46,671 bases of DNA. Source: an uncultured Porphyromonadaceae bacterium (GTDB lineage: Bacteria > Bacteroidota > Bacteroidia > Bacteroidales > Muribaculaceae). Location of the stretch: NCBI GenBank assembly GCA_947649495.1, contig CANSRU010000017.1, positions 1 through 46,671 of the forward strand, in the 5' to 3' direction. The position numbers and the translations under genes were made by a program. Shown here piece by piece: positions 6,213-15,594 of this stretch. The notes under the pieces were generated by a model. The model saw only the letters and a program-made list of their open reading frames with translations. It was not told the DNA's origin and ran no database searches. Numbering within the stretch: the stretch's first letter is position 1; every line of letters begins with the position of its first letter.

Positions 6213-7172
6213 TTATTTTTCGGAGCAACATGGCGAGTCGGTGTCGTAGTCGCACCACTTCATGTCCTTGACCGGCGTGGCTTTCAGAATTTCGGAGCTT
6301 CGTTCCTTGGCCAGTTTGCGGTCCATTTTTTTCATTTCCTCTTCGGTGCGTGGCGTGCCTTCCGGCTGACGGTTGAGCAGGCCATCGGTCGAGCGCACCT
6401 CCTTGAGAGGTTTGTCTATGTATTGCCACTCCTCATCGAGGCGTGTGCTCTTGCCTTCGTTCCAAGGACCGCGTGCGTCGTTGCCCTTCGAGAAGTTGAA
6501 ATACAGGTTGCTGTATTTGGGCGAGGTCTGGAACACTCCGGGAGGGAAATTGGGTTGTATGGTGTCGAGTGCGGCCTCAAACTGCTGGAAGTGGGTAACC
6601 TCACGTGTCATCAGGAACATGAGCGTCTCCTTCACCAGCGGGTCGTCGGTTAGCGGAATCAGTTTCTCATACCCTATCTTGGCGCGGCACTCGCCGGCCA
6701 TGTTCGACCGCAGGTCTACCGTCAGGTCGGCGTTGACCGAAACGTAGGAGGCATTCCATGGATTACCGTTGCAGTCAGTCAGTACCGGACTTCCCGGTGC
6801 TCCTATCAGGAACTGCGGATTGGTGAAGGCCTGATGGATGAAATCTTCCTTGGCAGCCTTGCCGTCCATCATGGGACGTATCTCCATATTCTCTACCACA
6901 TCGGCCATCTCGCCGTTCACCGGGCCGAGCAGCATCTGGATGGTGGCGCCCACAATCTCGAGGTGTCCGAGTTCCTCGGTGGCTATATCCATCAGCATGT
7001 CGTATTTGTCGGGGTGGGGGTTGCGGCAACTGAATGCCTGGGTGAAATATTGCAGTGCCGATTTCAGCTCGCCGTTGGCGCCACCGAAGGCATCAAGCAT
7101 TACGCGTGCGAAACGCGGGTCAGGTTGTGAGACTCGTGCATTGAATTGCAGATCTTTTACATGATAGAACAT
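6213..7172 (-). CDS. Manganese catalase
   Basis: The 319-residue protein is a non-haem, dimanganese catalase that breaks hydrogen peroxide into water and oxygen in the cytoplasm. Counted from the chosen start MFYHVKDLQF, ligand candidates fall as expected for the family: Glu35 (GGANGELKSA), the Glu66/67 and His70 ExxH motif (ATEELGHLE), Glu161 (AGECRAKIGYE) and Glu191/His194 (REVTHFQQFE). The C-terminal lid segment after about residue 240 is charged and ends in CCSEK. The upstream open frame has an in-frame Met 13 codons earlier, but the catalase N-terminus starts at 7172. No clear promoter box was found. The gene stands alone, divergent from the polysaccharide locus, and fits peroxide defence in an anaerobe. 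Confidence 0.9.
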   Translation of the reverse strand: MFYHVKDLQFNARVSQPDPRFARVMLDAFGGANGELKSALQYFTQAFSCRNPHPDKYDMLMDIATEELGHLEIVGATIQMLLGPVNGEMADVVENMEIRPMMDGKAAKEDFIHQAFTNPQFLIGAPGSPVLTDCNGNPWNASYVSVNADLTVDLRSNMAGECRAKIGYEKLIPLTDDPLVKETLMFLMTREVTHFQQFEAALDTIQPNFPPGVFQTSPKYSNLYFNFSKGNDARGPWNEGKSTRLDEEWQYIDKPLKEVRSTDGLLNRQPEGTPRTEEEMKKMDRKLAKERSSEILKATPVKDMKWCDYDTDSPCCSEK

Positions 7173-7571
7173 AATCGTGTCATTTTTAGGTTTGTAATTC
7201 AGTCTGGTCAATTACGCGTAATGTCTCACCTAAACATTATTTTTCCTGCCGGGGTTTGAACCGCAATGGCGATTCTAAAAATTTTTAAGGAACCGAGAGG
7301 CTTATTTTCTTAAAAAATCTATGGTCTCTGTTCTATGCGTTGAGATTCAACAGCTCATATGTACGAATAAAATTCTATTAACGTAAATTAACTATAGGGA
7401 GGGGTATTTTGATTATTTAGGTTTACTTTTGCAAAAAATTAGGACGGTTTTTTTAACCTTGAATATTGTTTGAGCAAATAAAATCAACCCGGCACGCCGT
7501 ACGGGCTACGGCATCTCCGGCACAGTGTATATTTTAACCTTAAATTATTTATTAACCAATCTAAAATCATT
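7173..7571. other. Divergent intergenic region, catalase / SusC leader
   Basis: This 399-bp AT-rich region separates the catalase gene from the susC-like gene. A TACTTTTG -7-like box at 7424-7431 on the + strand, 140 nt before the ATG, is the best promoter candidate; a correctly spaced TTTG is lacking. That leaves a long susC leader holding a GC-rich segment at about 7489-7526. A loose inverted repeat (TTTTTAAG near 7283 with CTTAAAAA near 7309) is also present. No regulator gene (ECF sigma/anti-sigma, HTCS or SusR) is encoded in or beside it. Confidence 0.5.
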
Positions 7572-10500
7572 ATGAAGTCAAAGTTAACCAGCTTGCTATG
7601 CTTGTTCTTGCTCTTCCCGATGATGAGTGTGATGGGTGCCAACTCATTCACTGTCAAAGGAACGGTAACAGACAAGGGTGGTGAACCTTTGGTGGGTGTA
7701 TCAGTGATTGTCAAAGGGACATCATTCGGTGCGCAGACCAATGTCGATGGTGAGTTCAGTCTCAATGCCTCGCAGGGCAATGTGCTGAGATTCTCTTACA
7801 TCGGTTACACTCCTGTGGAGTACACAGTAAAAGGCCAGGAACCCATCACAATCGTGATGGAGGAGGAGGCCACCGCTCTCGAAGAGGTTGTGGTGACCGC
7901 TCTCGGTATCAAACGTTCCGAAAAAGCCCTGAGCTACAATGTGCAGAAACTCGACGGCTCGGCTGTGACCGGAATCAAGGAAACCAACTTTGTCAACTCG
8001 CTCAATGGTAAAGTGGCGGGTATCAACATCAACAAGAGCTCGGCCGGTGTCGGCGGTGCAGCACGTGTAGTGCTCCGCGGTGCCAAGTCAATCGAAGGCG
8101 ACAACAACGCGCTCTACGTTATCGACGGTATACCTATGTTCAACACCAACATGGGCAACACCGGTTCAGGTATAATGGGTGAGAGCCGTACCAACTCCGA
8201 AGGTATCGCCGACCTCAACCCCGAGGATATCGAAAGTATCTCAGTGCTTTCAGGCCCCTCGGCAGCTGCCCTCTACGGTAGTAGCGCCGCCAACGGTGTG
8301 ATTCTCATCACCACCAAGAAAGGCGTCGAAGGCAAGTTCTCGGCCACAGTGTCGTCAACTTCCATGTTCTCAAAGGCCTACATGACCCCCAAGTTCCAGA
8401 ACACCTACGGTAACGTGGTAGGTTCATACGAAAGCTGGGGCAGCAAGCTCGCCACACCGACAAGTTTCGATCCGGTAGACGATTTCCTGCAGACCGGTAC
8501 CAACTTCATCAACTCGGTGACCATCAACACCGGTACACGCACCAACCAGACTTTCGCCTCGTTGGCTTCGACCAACGCCGAAGGCATTGTGCCCAACAAC
8601 ACTTACGACCGTCTGAACTTCTCTATCCGCAACACATCCAAGTTCCTCGACGACAAACTCCAGCTCGACCTCGGCGCTTCATATATCAACCAGCGCGATA
8701 AGAACATGGTGTCGCAGGGCTACTACTGGAACCCCATCGTCCAGACCTATCTCTTCCCCCGTGGCGAGAACTTCAACGATATAAAGACTTTCGAACGCTA
8801 CAACACCTCGCGCAACTTCGCCACTCAGTACTGGCCTGTGCAGGATGGTGTATACGCGCTCCAGAACCCCTATTGGGAAGCATACCGCAACCCCGCTACC
8901 AATAAGAAGCGCCGCTATATGTTCAACGCCGGCCTTACTTATAATATAACCGACTGGTTGAACGTTACGGCTCGTTACCACCTCGACGACACCAACTCCA
9001 AGTTCGAGCGTAAGCTCTATGCTTCCACCGTACTGCTTCATGCCAAGAGCGAGAAGGGTGGCTACGAGTTCAGCAATTACACCGAGCAGCAGCAGTATGC
9101 CGATGTTATCGCCAACCTCAACAAATCGTTCGGCGAGTTCAGCATCGCTGCCAACGTCGGTTACTCATACTCCGACTACCGCAATGAAATCCGTGGTGAG
9201 AAAGGCCCGCTTCTCGGCGTTGCCAACATCTTCTCTGCCAACAATATCGACCCCGCAAGACGTGAGATAATCGAAGAGGGTGGTGACAGCCGCGTGCGCA
9301 ACAACGCCATCTTCGCCAACCTCGAACTTGGCTGGCGCAGCATGCTTTACCTCACACTCACCGGCCGCAACGACTGGAACTCGCGTCTGGTCAACTCCAA
9401 GGAGGAATCGTTCTTCTATCCTTCGGTAGGTCTGTCGGCAGTAATCTCGCAGATGGTTGAGCTTCCCAAGCAGATTACTTACCTCAAGGTTCGTGGATCG
9501 TACACCGAGGTAGGCGCCCCCATCTCCGTATCGGGCCGCACTCCCGGCACCATCACCACTCCCATTGAAGGTGGTGTGCTCAAACCCACCGACATCTATC
9601 CCTTCTCCGACTTCAAAGCCGAGAGAACCAGATCGTATGAATTCGGTTTGACAACACGTCTGTTCAACAAACTCCATGCCGACTTCACCTACTATCATTC
9701 CAATACCTACAACCAGACCTTCCTCGGCAACCTCGCCGAGTATACCGGCTACAAGTACATCTACCTGCAGGCCGGCGATGTGGAGAACCGTGGTTTCGAG
9801 CTCTCTGTAGGCTATAACGATACTTACGCATTCGGTCTGTCGTACTCGACCACTGTAACCTACTCGCGCAACATCAACAAGATACGCAAGATGGTCGAGG
9901 GTTATCAGTCGGACATCCAGGATACACCCATCGACATTCCCGAGGTGCTCAAGGACAATGGCCGCGTAATCCTAAAGAAGGGTGGCTCTATCTCCGATAT
10001 CTACGCTGACCGCTTCTTCAAGAAAGACTCGCAGGGCTATGTTGAACTCAAGGCCGACGGTTCTTACGGTATGGAAAATGTGGATCCCGTATATCTGGGT
10101 CACACATCGCCGAGCTGCAACATCGGTTGGAACAACACTTTGGAATACAAAGGCTTTGCCCTCAGCTTCCTGCTCAACTCGCGCATAGGTGGCGTTGTCA
10201 CCTCTTCGACCCAGGCTCTCCTCGACCGCTTCGGTGTGTCGGCGGCTACAGCCGAGGCACGCGACAATGGCGGCGCTCTTCTCCCCGGTCAGGGTCGTGT
10301 TGATGCCAAGACCTACTATCAGATGGTGGGCACCGGCGACTGGCACACTTCCGGTTACTATACCTACTCTGCCACCAATGTACGCCTGCAGAACCTCACA
10401 TTCAGCTACACTTTCCCCTCGCGCTGGTTTGGCAATGTGGTGAGAGACCTCACCCTGAGCTTCATAGCCGAGAACCCATGGATGATCTACTGCAAGGCTC

Positions 10501-10610
10501 CTTTCGACCCCGAGCTCACTCCCTCGACCTCTACATTCGGTCAGGGCAACGACTACTTCATGCAACCCAGCACACGCAGCTTCGGCTTCGGTGTCAGATT
10601 CAAACTTTAA
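7572..10610 (+). CDS. SusC/RagA-family TonB-dependent outer-membrane transporter
   Basis: The 1012-residue protein is the outer-membrane pore of a glycan import system. A signal peptide (about 1-23, ending VMGAN) is followed by a CarboxypepD-regulatory-like domain (about 26-105: VKGTVTDKGGEPLVGVSVIVKG, GEFSL, YIGY). Next come a TonB-box-like segment (ALEEVVVTALGI), a plug domain with the SusC/RagA signature LYVIDGIPM near residue 195, and a long beta-barrel ending in an aromatic/hydrophobic strand (FGFGVRFKL). Length is normal. It is the first gene of a four-gene locus, and the SusD-like partner starts 20 nt downstream. There is no N-terminal FecR-interaction extension, so signalling through an anti-sigma factor is not indicated. 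Confidence 0.95.
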   Translation: MKSKLTSLLCLFLLFPMMSVMGANSFTVKGTVTDKGGEPLVGVSVIVKGTSFGAQTNVDGEFSLNASQGNVLRFSYIGYTPVEYTVKGQEPITIVMEEEATALEEVVVTALGIKRSEKALSYNVQKLDGSAVTGIKETNFVNSLNGKVAGININKSSAGVGGAARVVLRGAKSIEGDNNALYVIDGIPMFNTNMGNTGSGIMGESRTNSEGIADLNPEDIESISVLSGPSAAALYGSSAANGVILITTKKGVEGKFSATVSSTSMFSKAYMTPKFQNTYGNVVGSYESWGSKLATPTSFDPVDDFLQTGTNFINSVTINTGTRTNQTFASLASTNAEGIVPNNTYDRLNFSIRNTSKFLDDKLQLDLGASYINQRDKNMVSQGYYWNPIVQTYLFPRGENFNDIKTFERYNTSRNFATQYWPVQDGVYALQNPYWEAYRNPATNKKRRYMFNAGLTYNITDWLNVTARYHLDDTNSKFERKLYASTVLLHAKSEKGGYEFSNYTEQQQYADVIANLNKSFGEFSIAANVGYSYSDYRNEIRGEKGPLLGVANIFSANNIDPARREIIEEGGDSRVRNNAIFANLELGWRSMLYLTLTGRNDWNSRLVNSKEESFFYPSVGLSAVISQMVELPKQITYLKVRGSYTEVGAPISVSGRTPGTITTPIEGGVLKPTDIYPFSDFKAERTRSYEFGLTTRLFNKLHADFTYYHSNTYNQTFLGNLAEYTGYKYIYLQAGDVENRGFELSVGYNDTYAFGLSYSTTVTYSRNINKIRKMVEGYQSDIQDTPIDIPEVLKDNGRVILKKGGSISDIYADRFFKKDSQGYVELKADGSYGMENVDPVYLGHTSPSCNIGWNNTLEYKGFALSFLLNSRIGGVVTSSTQALLDRFGVSAATAEARDNGGALLPGQGRVDAKTYYQMVGTGDWHTSGYYTYSATNVRLQNLTFSYTFPSRWFGNVVRDLTLSFIAENPWMIYCKAPFDPELTPSTSTFGQGNDYFMQPSTRSFGFGVRFKL

Positions 10611-10630
10611 TTATTCTCACATAGCGTATT

Positions 10631-12247
10631 ATGAAATTATATAACAAGTTATTTATAGGCGCATGCATGGCCTCGCTTTTCGCGGCCTGCGACTATGAAG
10701 CTATCAATACCGACCCCTTCGGCATGACCGACGAGCAGGGCAAGTGGGATGGCGTAGGTGTAGGCGGTCTGCTCACCAACATGCAGCAGAATGTGATACC
10801 GGTCGGCACCCTGTCAGACGGTACCGAGATTGCCAACCAATATCAGATTGGTTTCAACCTCTCGGCCGATACATGGTCAGGCTATTTCGGCCAGAACAAT
10901 GGATGGAACGGTACCAACAATAACACTACCTACTATCTGTTGGACGATTGGGTTACAGCAACATATAACAACTCTTACACAAAGTTGCTCGGTCCTTGGA
11001 AATCGCTCCGCAATGCTGCCGAAAAGACCGGTATGCCTGAGGTTTATGCCCTGGCGCAGATATTGAAGATATCCGGTTGGCATAGGACCCTCGAATCTTT
11101 CGGTCCAATGCCTTACACTCATGCGGGCGACGCTACTCTCTCCATCCCGTTTGACGATGAGGAGACCGTTTACCGTGCTATGTTGGCCGACCTCGAGGAG
11201 GCTATCGCCACCCTTTCTGAAAAGGCGAGCATCGGGGCAACTGTGTTGCCTGCCAACGATGCCATCTACGCCGGTGATGCCACCAAGTGGGTTAAATATG
11301 CCAACTCCCTTATGCTCCGTCTCGCAATGCGCGTGCGTTTCGCCGATGCCGCTCTTGCCCGCGAGTATGCCGAGAAGGCCGTTAACCAGCAATTTGGCGT
11401 GATGACAATGAAGGACGATATGGCTCAGCTCAGCATGGGCGCTGGCATACGTTTCGCCAACAATATCCCCGTGCTTTCTGACCAATATGGCGAATGCCGC
11501 ATGGGTGGTTCGATGTTCTGTTACCTCGTTGGTTATGAAGATCCCCGTCTGTCAGCTTATTTTAAAGATGTGACAGATGCAGGTTACAAGCAGTTTGCCG
11601 TGGAAGCCTACGATGGCAAATTATATCAGGCCATACCTCTCGGCAACACTTACAGTGTAGACTATTATAAGTATGGTGCGTCATTGCCCAACATCACATC
11701 TGAAACACCTACCTATTGGATGCGTGCATCGGAGGTTTATTTCCTCCGCGCCGAGGCGGCGTTAGTGTGGGGCGGTGTGTTCGGCGATGCAGCCTCGCTT
11801 TACGAGCAGGGCATACAGATGTCGTTTGACGAAAACGGCGTAAGCGCTTCGGTGGCCTCCTACATGGCTTCCGGCAAAACACCTGTTCAGCATCAGGATA
11901 TGTATGGCCGCAACGGAAATGTAGCTTCTACTGCAACACCCGAATTTACCGGTACCAACGAGCAGAAACTGGAGAAAATCATGATTCAGAAGTGGATTGC
12001 CCTCTATCCCAATGGCCAGGAGGCATGGACCGAGTGGCGCCGTACAGGCTATCCCAAGCTCGTGCCTACCATCCTCAACCGTGGTACATCGCAGGGCGTT
12101 ACCTCCGCCGGTGGCATACGCCGTATGATCTACCCCTCGAGCTTCCGTACCAACGAGAGCACACGCGATGTCTATCAGGATGCTGTGGATAAACTCGGCG
12201 GTACCGACGGACCTGCAGTGAACCTCTGGTGGGATTGCAAGAACTGA
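10631..12247 (+). CDS. SusD/RagB-family glycan-binding lipoprotein
   Basis: The 538-residue protein is the surface lid that captures glycans for the SusC pore. Lipoprotein signal: MKLYNKLFIGACMASLFAAC, with acidic residues just after the Cys (DYE), as in surface-exported Bacteroidota lipoproteins. The body is helical, TPR-like and rich in Trp and Tyr (DTWSGYFGQNNGWNG, YYLLDDWV, KILKISGWHRTLESFG); the SusD-like 2 type seems the best fit. The C-terminal part (IMIQKWIALYPNGQEAWTEWRRTGYP) is a strong SusD hallmark. It is in a tight operon between susC and the GH18 gene. Confidence 0.93.
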   Translation: MKLYNKLFIGACMASLFAACDYEAINTDPFGMTDEQGKWDGVGVGGLLTNMQQNVIPVGTLSDGTEIANQYQIGFNLSADTWSGYFGQNNGWNGTNNNTTYYLLDDWVTATYNNSYTKLLGPWKSLRNAAEKTGMPEVYALAQILKISGWHRTLESFGPMPYTHAGDATLSIPFDDEETVYRAMLADLEEAIATLSEKASIGATVLPANDAIYAGDATKWVKYANSLMLRLAMRVRFADAALAREYAEKAVNQQFGVMTMKDDMAQLSMGAGIRFANNIPVLSDQYGECRMGGSMFCYLVGYEDPRLSAYFKDVTDAGYKQFAVEAYDGKLYQAIPLGNTYSVDYYKYGASLPNITSETPTYWMRASEVYFLRAEAALVWGGVFGDAASLYEQGIQMSFDENGVSASVASYMASGKTPVQHQDMYGRNGNVASTATPEFTGTNEQKLEKIMIQKWIALYPNGQEAWTEWRRTGYPKLVPTILNRGTSQGVTSAGGIRRMIYPSSFRTNESTRDVYQDAVDKLGGTDGPAVNLWWDCKN

Positions 12248-12270
12248 TATACAAACACCTCATTCAACAA

Positions 12271-13416
12271 ATGAAGCAAATTATGAAATCACTCAATAAA
12301 TTTGTATACGGCGCCGCTGCGGTGGCCATGGCAGCTTTCGCGGCTTGTACCGACGTTGAGCCCATGGAAATTGACCACATCGGTGGCAACAATACTCTCG
12401 ACAATGCCGAGAGCGCGGCTTACTACGCCTCGCTGCGCGAATGGAAAGAGACCTCGCGCAACTACGGACGTCCCGTGTCGTTCGGATGGTTCTCCAACTG
12501 GTCGCCCGAAGGCCCTATCCGCAAAGGTTACCTGGCCTCGTTGCCCGACAGTATCGATTTTATCTCGATGTGGAGCGGTCCTTTCGATCTCACTCCCGCC
12601 AAGATAAAGGACAAGGAGATATTCCAGAAGAAGAAAGGTGGCAAACTTTTCGTTTGTTACATTCTCCACAACATAGGTACCGGTATCACCCCCTCGTGGG
12701 TTACCGAGCAGGTGGAGCTTGAGAATCCCGATGCCAACTCATCGCAGCTCACAGCCCTCAAGAAGAAAGCCCAGGAGGTTTACTGGGGATTCACCAGCGG
12801 CGTGAAAGGCTCTGACGACCATCTTCAGGCTATCCGCACATACGCCAAGGCGCTTGTGGACACTATCGTGAAATATGACTACGACGGTCTTGACATCGAC
12901 TGGGAACCCAATGGTGGCGGTGACGGCGACGGTAGCCTCAAGGGTGCCGGCGGTGCATATCTCCACGAACTCGTTATGGAAATGGGTAAATATTTCGGCC
13001 CGATGGCCACCGAGCGTCCCAACGGCCGCTACTACTATTTCCTTATTGACGGTGAGATATGGAATGCCCACAAGGAATCGGCTCCCTACTTCGACTACTT
13101 CATTACCCAGGCTTACCACGACAGCTATCTCGATGGACGTGTGCGCACATTGCAGAACTGGTGTGGCGACTACTACGACACCCGCAAGCACATCTTCACC
13201 GAGAACTTCGAATCGTATTGGAACAATGGTGGCGTGCTGCTCCGTCAGGCTGTCTACAACCATGCCAGCGGCCCCAAGGGCGGTGTGGGCGCATTCCGTC
13301 TTGACAACGACTACGACAACACTCCCGACTACAAGTACACACGTATGGCCATCCAGCTCAATCTGAATGCCTACAAGGAGTATATGGAATCACAAAATAA
13401 TACTGAAACAGAATGA
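12271..13416 (+). CDS. GH18 endo-beta-N-acetylglucosaminidase-like surface lipoprotein
   Basis: The protein (381 residues) has a lipoprotein signal ending AAFAAC, with TDVE following, and a glycoside hydrolase family 18 barrel. The catalytic motif DxxDxDxE is complete as D205-G-L-D208-I-D210-W-E212, Glu212 being the expected acid/base, so the enzyme should be active. Other barrel strands include VSFGWFSNW, IDFISMW, GGKLFVCYILH and YFDYFITQAYHD. GH18 members in SusC/SusD loci often cut the chitobiose core of N-glycans (EndoF/EndoBT type), and that is my functional inference; chitinase activity is the alternative. I took the ATG at 12271; 12283 is equally plausible. Its stop overlaps the next start by 4 nt. 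Confidence 0.85.
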   Translation: MKQIMKSLNKFVYGAAAVAMAAFAACTDVEPMEIDHIGGNNTLDNAESAAYYASLREWKETSRNYGRPVSFGWFSNWSPEGPIRKGYLASLPDSIDFISMWSGPFDLTPAKIKDKEIFQKKKGGKLFVCYILHNIGTGITPSWVTEQVELENPDANSSQLTALKKKAQEVYWGFTSGVKGSDDHLQAIRTYAKALVDTIVKYDYDGLDIDWEPNGGGDGDGSLKGAGGAYLHELVMEMGKYFGPMATERPNGRYYYFLIDGEIWNAHKESAPYFDYFITQAYHDSYLDGRVRTLQNWCGDYYDTRKHIFTENFESYWNNGGVLLRQAVYNHASGPKGGVGAFRLDNDYDNTPDYKYTRMAIQLNLNAYKEYMESQNNTETE

Positions 13417-14576
13417 TACGTAAAAGTCTTTATATCGCAGCTTTGGCCATGGTGGCAGCGGTAGCTCCGTCGTGCAACGACTCGCAGGGCGACCTCCTCA
13501 CCCCGAAGCTCTATCTTGAAAACGACGTGATCAACGTCAGCGCCGAGTCCGACACTTACGAGTGCGACATCATATCGCGCATATCGACTCCTGTCGGTAA
13601 TGCTGTCAAGGTGACTTATTCGGCCGGCGGCCAGGATTTGGTCGACAAGTACAACGACCGTTACGGCACTACCGCCGAGATGTTCCCCGCCGAAAACTAT
13701 GAGTTCCTCAACAAAGAGTCTGTGGTTGAAGCCGGCCAGATCTACGCTGAAGCCTGCAAGCTCCAGCTCAAGAACATGGACCAGGTGCAGGAGGGTGCCA
13801 CCTTTATTCTTCCTGTAACAATATCCACCGGCGATGTCGACATGATTCCCGATAAAAATGTGGCCTACGTGGTGATCAAGAAACCCGTGCGCATCCTCAA
13901 GGCAATGCAGTTCGGCACCTACTGGCTCGACGTGCGTCTCCCCGTTTCGTTCAAGACCACAACTTCGGTTACCTACGAGGCTCTTGTACTCGCCACCAAC
14001 TGGCGCATGCTCGGAACCATAATGGGTAACGAGGGTATCCTGATAATGCGTACCGGCGACCTCAATCACCCGAGTAACGAGCTCCAGATGGCAGGTAACC
14101 TTGCTCTCCAGATGCCCAACTGCGACATTTGGGAAACCGGCAAGTGGTATCATGTGGCATTCACCTACGATGCCTCTACCGGCCAGGCTAACCTCTATCT
14201 CAACGGTGAGGTGATTGCCAACAAGGATGCCGGCTCAGGCCTGACATTCGACCTCAACAACAGCTTCTGCATTGGCTACGCTTACGACTACGACCCCAAC
14301 CGTAAGTGGGTGGGCTACATGAGCGAGGTGCGCCTGTGGACAGTGGCCCGTACAGCCAACCAGATCAAGGAGAACATGATGCTCGTGGATCCCGCATCGG
14401 AAGGTCTTGCCGGTTACTGGAAGCTCAACGGAACTGACATTGAGGAGCGCGACGGCACATGGTATATCCTCGACCAGACCGCCAATCACAACGATGCTAC
14501 CTCCAACCGCGGACGCCGCAACAGCGGTGTGATCTACGGTAATCCTCCGATGGTGGATGTGGATGTGCGCATGTAA
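13413..14576 (+). CDS. DUF1735 and LamG-domain surface lipoprotein
   Basis: This 387-residue lipoprotein (signal to APSC, then NDSQ) probably binds glycan at the cell surface. About residues 30-150 look like DUF1735 (KLYLENDVINVSAES, VKVTYSAGG, LVDKYNDRYGT, FPAENYEF), a beta-sandwich common in N-glycan loci. Residues about 170-375 are a LamG/concanavalin-like lectin domain (FTYDASTGQANLYLNGEVI, GYMSEVRLWTVART, LAGYWKLNG). DUF1735-LamG proteins accompany GH18 enzymes in known Bacteroides loci. Translation is coupled to the GH18 gene (ATGA overlap). It is the last gene of the locus, with a terminator at 14658-14688. Confidence 0.88.
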   Translation: MIRKSLYIAALAMVAAVAPSCNDSQGDLLTPKLYLENDVINVSAESDTYECDIISRISTPVGNAVKVTYSAGGQDLVDKYNDRYGTTAEMFPAENYEFLNKESVVEAGQIYAEACKLQLKNMDQVQEGATFILPVTISTGDVDMIPDKNVAYVVIKKPVRILKAMQFGTYWLDVRLPVSFKTTTSVTYEALVLATNWRMLGTIMGNEGILIMRTGDLNHPSNELQMAGNLALQMPNCDIWETGKWYHVAFTYDASTGQANLYLNGEVIANKDAGSGLTFDLNNSFCIGYAYDYDPNRKWVGYMSEVRLWTVARTANQIKENMMLVDPASEGLAGYWKLNGTDIEERDGTWYILDQTANHNDATSNRGRRNSGVIYGNPPMVDVDVRM

Positions 14577-14657
14577 TCGACAAACGAAGCATTTGTTACC
14601 CTTCCCTTAGTAAAATAGTGCGGCGGTAGCCCCAACCTACCGCTGGCTAAAGGCGGA

Positions 14658-14688
14658 AGCCGGTTCCCGATTCGGGGGCCGGCTTTTG
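14658..14688 (+). terminator. Terminator of the polysaccharide locus
   Basis: AGCCGGTTCCCGA at 14658-14670 pairs with TCGGGGGCCGGCT at 14672-14684 (interrupted by small mismatches), followed by TTT. The T tract also supplies the -33 TTTG of the next gene's promoter. Confidence 0.75.
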
Positions 14689-14716
14689 CCTTTTTCCGAA
14701 TTACCTTGTAACTTTG
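14685..14716 (+). promoter_or_regulatory. Patatin promoter overlapping the upstream terminator
   Basis: TTTG at 14685-14688, a 20-nt spacer and TAACTTTG at 14709-14716 make a full consensus promoter. The start point near 14723 rules out the long open frame beginning at 14686 and supports the ATG at 14746. Confidence 0.7.
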
Positions 14717-14745
14717 CGTGTGATGAAAAATTTCAATGTGCTTTT

Positions 14746-15594
14746 ATGAACGGACTTGTGCTTGAGGGTGGCGCCATGCGCGGATTGTTTACCGCCGGAG
14801 TTATCGATGTGCTGATGACGGCCGGTGTGCGTTTCGATGGCTTGATAGGCGTTTCGGCCGGGTCGAGTTTCGGCTGTAACTATAAGTCGCATCAGCCGGG
14901 GCGTGTGTTGCGCTATAATCTGAAGTACTGCAAGGATCCGCGGTACATGGGATTGCGCAGCCTGCTCTCGACAGGCAATCTGGTGGGTGCTGAATTTGCC
15001 TACCACACTCTTCCGCTTGAACTCGATGTGTTCGACATCGCCACATTCGAGAGCGACCCGATGGCGTTCTATCTGGTCTGTACCGATGTGCTTACCGGCG
15101 AGCCCGTCTACTACCGTATGGACCGGGTGACTTCCGACTCTCTCGAATGGCTCAGGGCTTCGGCCTCGATGCCTGTGGTGACACGTCCGGTCAGGGTAGA
15201 CGATGGCCGGCTTATGCTTGACGGAGGCATAAGCGATTCCATACCACTGGAATATTTCCGCTCGATAGGCTACGACCGCAATGTTGTGGTGATGACACAG
15301 CCGCACGGCTATCGCAAGAAGCCGGCTCCGCGATGGCTGTGGCGTATGCTCATGCGGCGCTATCCGGCCATAGCCGAGGCTATGGTACACAGGCATGAGA
15401 TGTACAATTCGCAACTGGATTATGTGGCCGACCAGGCGATGCGGGGAAACGCGCTGGTGATAGCTCCCGACATGACACTCCCGATAGGCCGTGTGGAAAC
15501 TGACCGCCACAAGATGCGCCGGGTCTATGAAATGGGGTGTGAGGCTGGTCGCCGGGCACTTCCCTCGGTACAGGAATTTCTGTCGAATGATTGA
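14746..15594 (+). CDS. Patatin-like phospholipase
   Basis: The 282-residue protein is a patatin-fold acyl hydrolase. The oxyanion hole motif is GGAMRG (residues 8-13), the nucleophile elbow GVSAGS lies at about 38-43 and the catalytic Asp is in LDGGISDS near 160. The two-residue Ser-Asp dyad is therefore complete. Substrates are probably phospholipids or other acyl esters; there is no signal peptide, so it should act from the cytoplasm. The ATG at 14746 is set by the promoter at 14685-14716. Its 3' end lies antisense to the C-terminal part of the DUF6291 open frame. Confidence 0.88.
   Translation: MNGLVLEGGAMRGLFTAGVIDVLMTAGVRFDGLIGVSAGSSFGCNYKSHQPGRVLRYNLKYCKDPRYMGLRSLLSTGNLVGAEFAYHTLPLELDVFDIATFESDPMAFYLVCTDVLTGEPVYYRMDRVTSDSLEWLRASASMPVVTRPVRVDDGRLMLDGGISDSIPLEYFRSIGYDRNVVVMTQPHGYRKKPAPRWLWRMLMRRYPAIAEAMVHRHEMYNSQLDYVADQAMRGNALVIAPDMTLPIGRVETDRHKMRRVYEMGCEAGRRALPSVQEFLSND

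Noticed and set aside
7240-7262. tRNA T-loop-like string (complement reads GGTTCAAACC)
   Set aside because: The flanking stem does not pair as a T arm and no acceptor or anticodon stem can be drawn.
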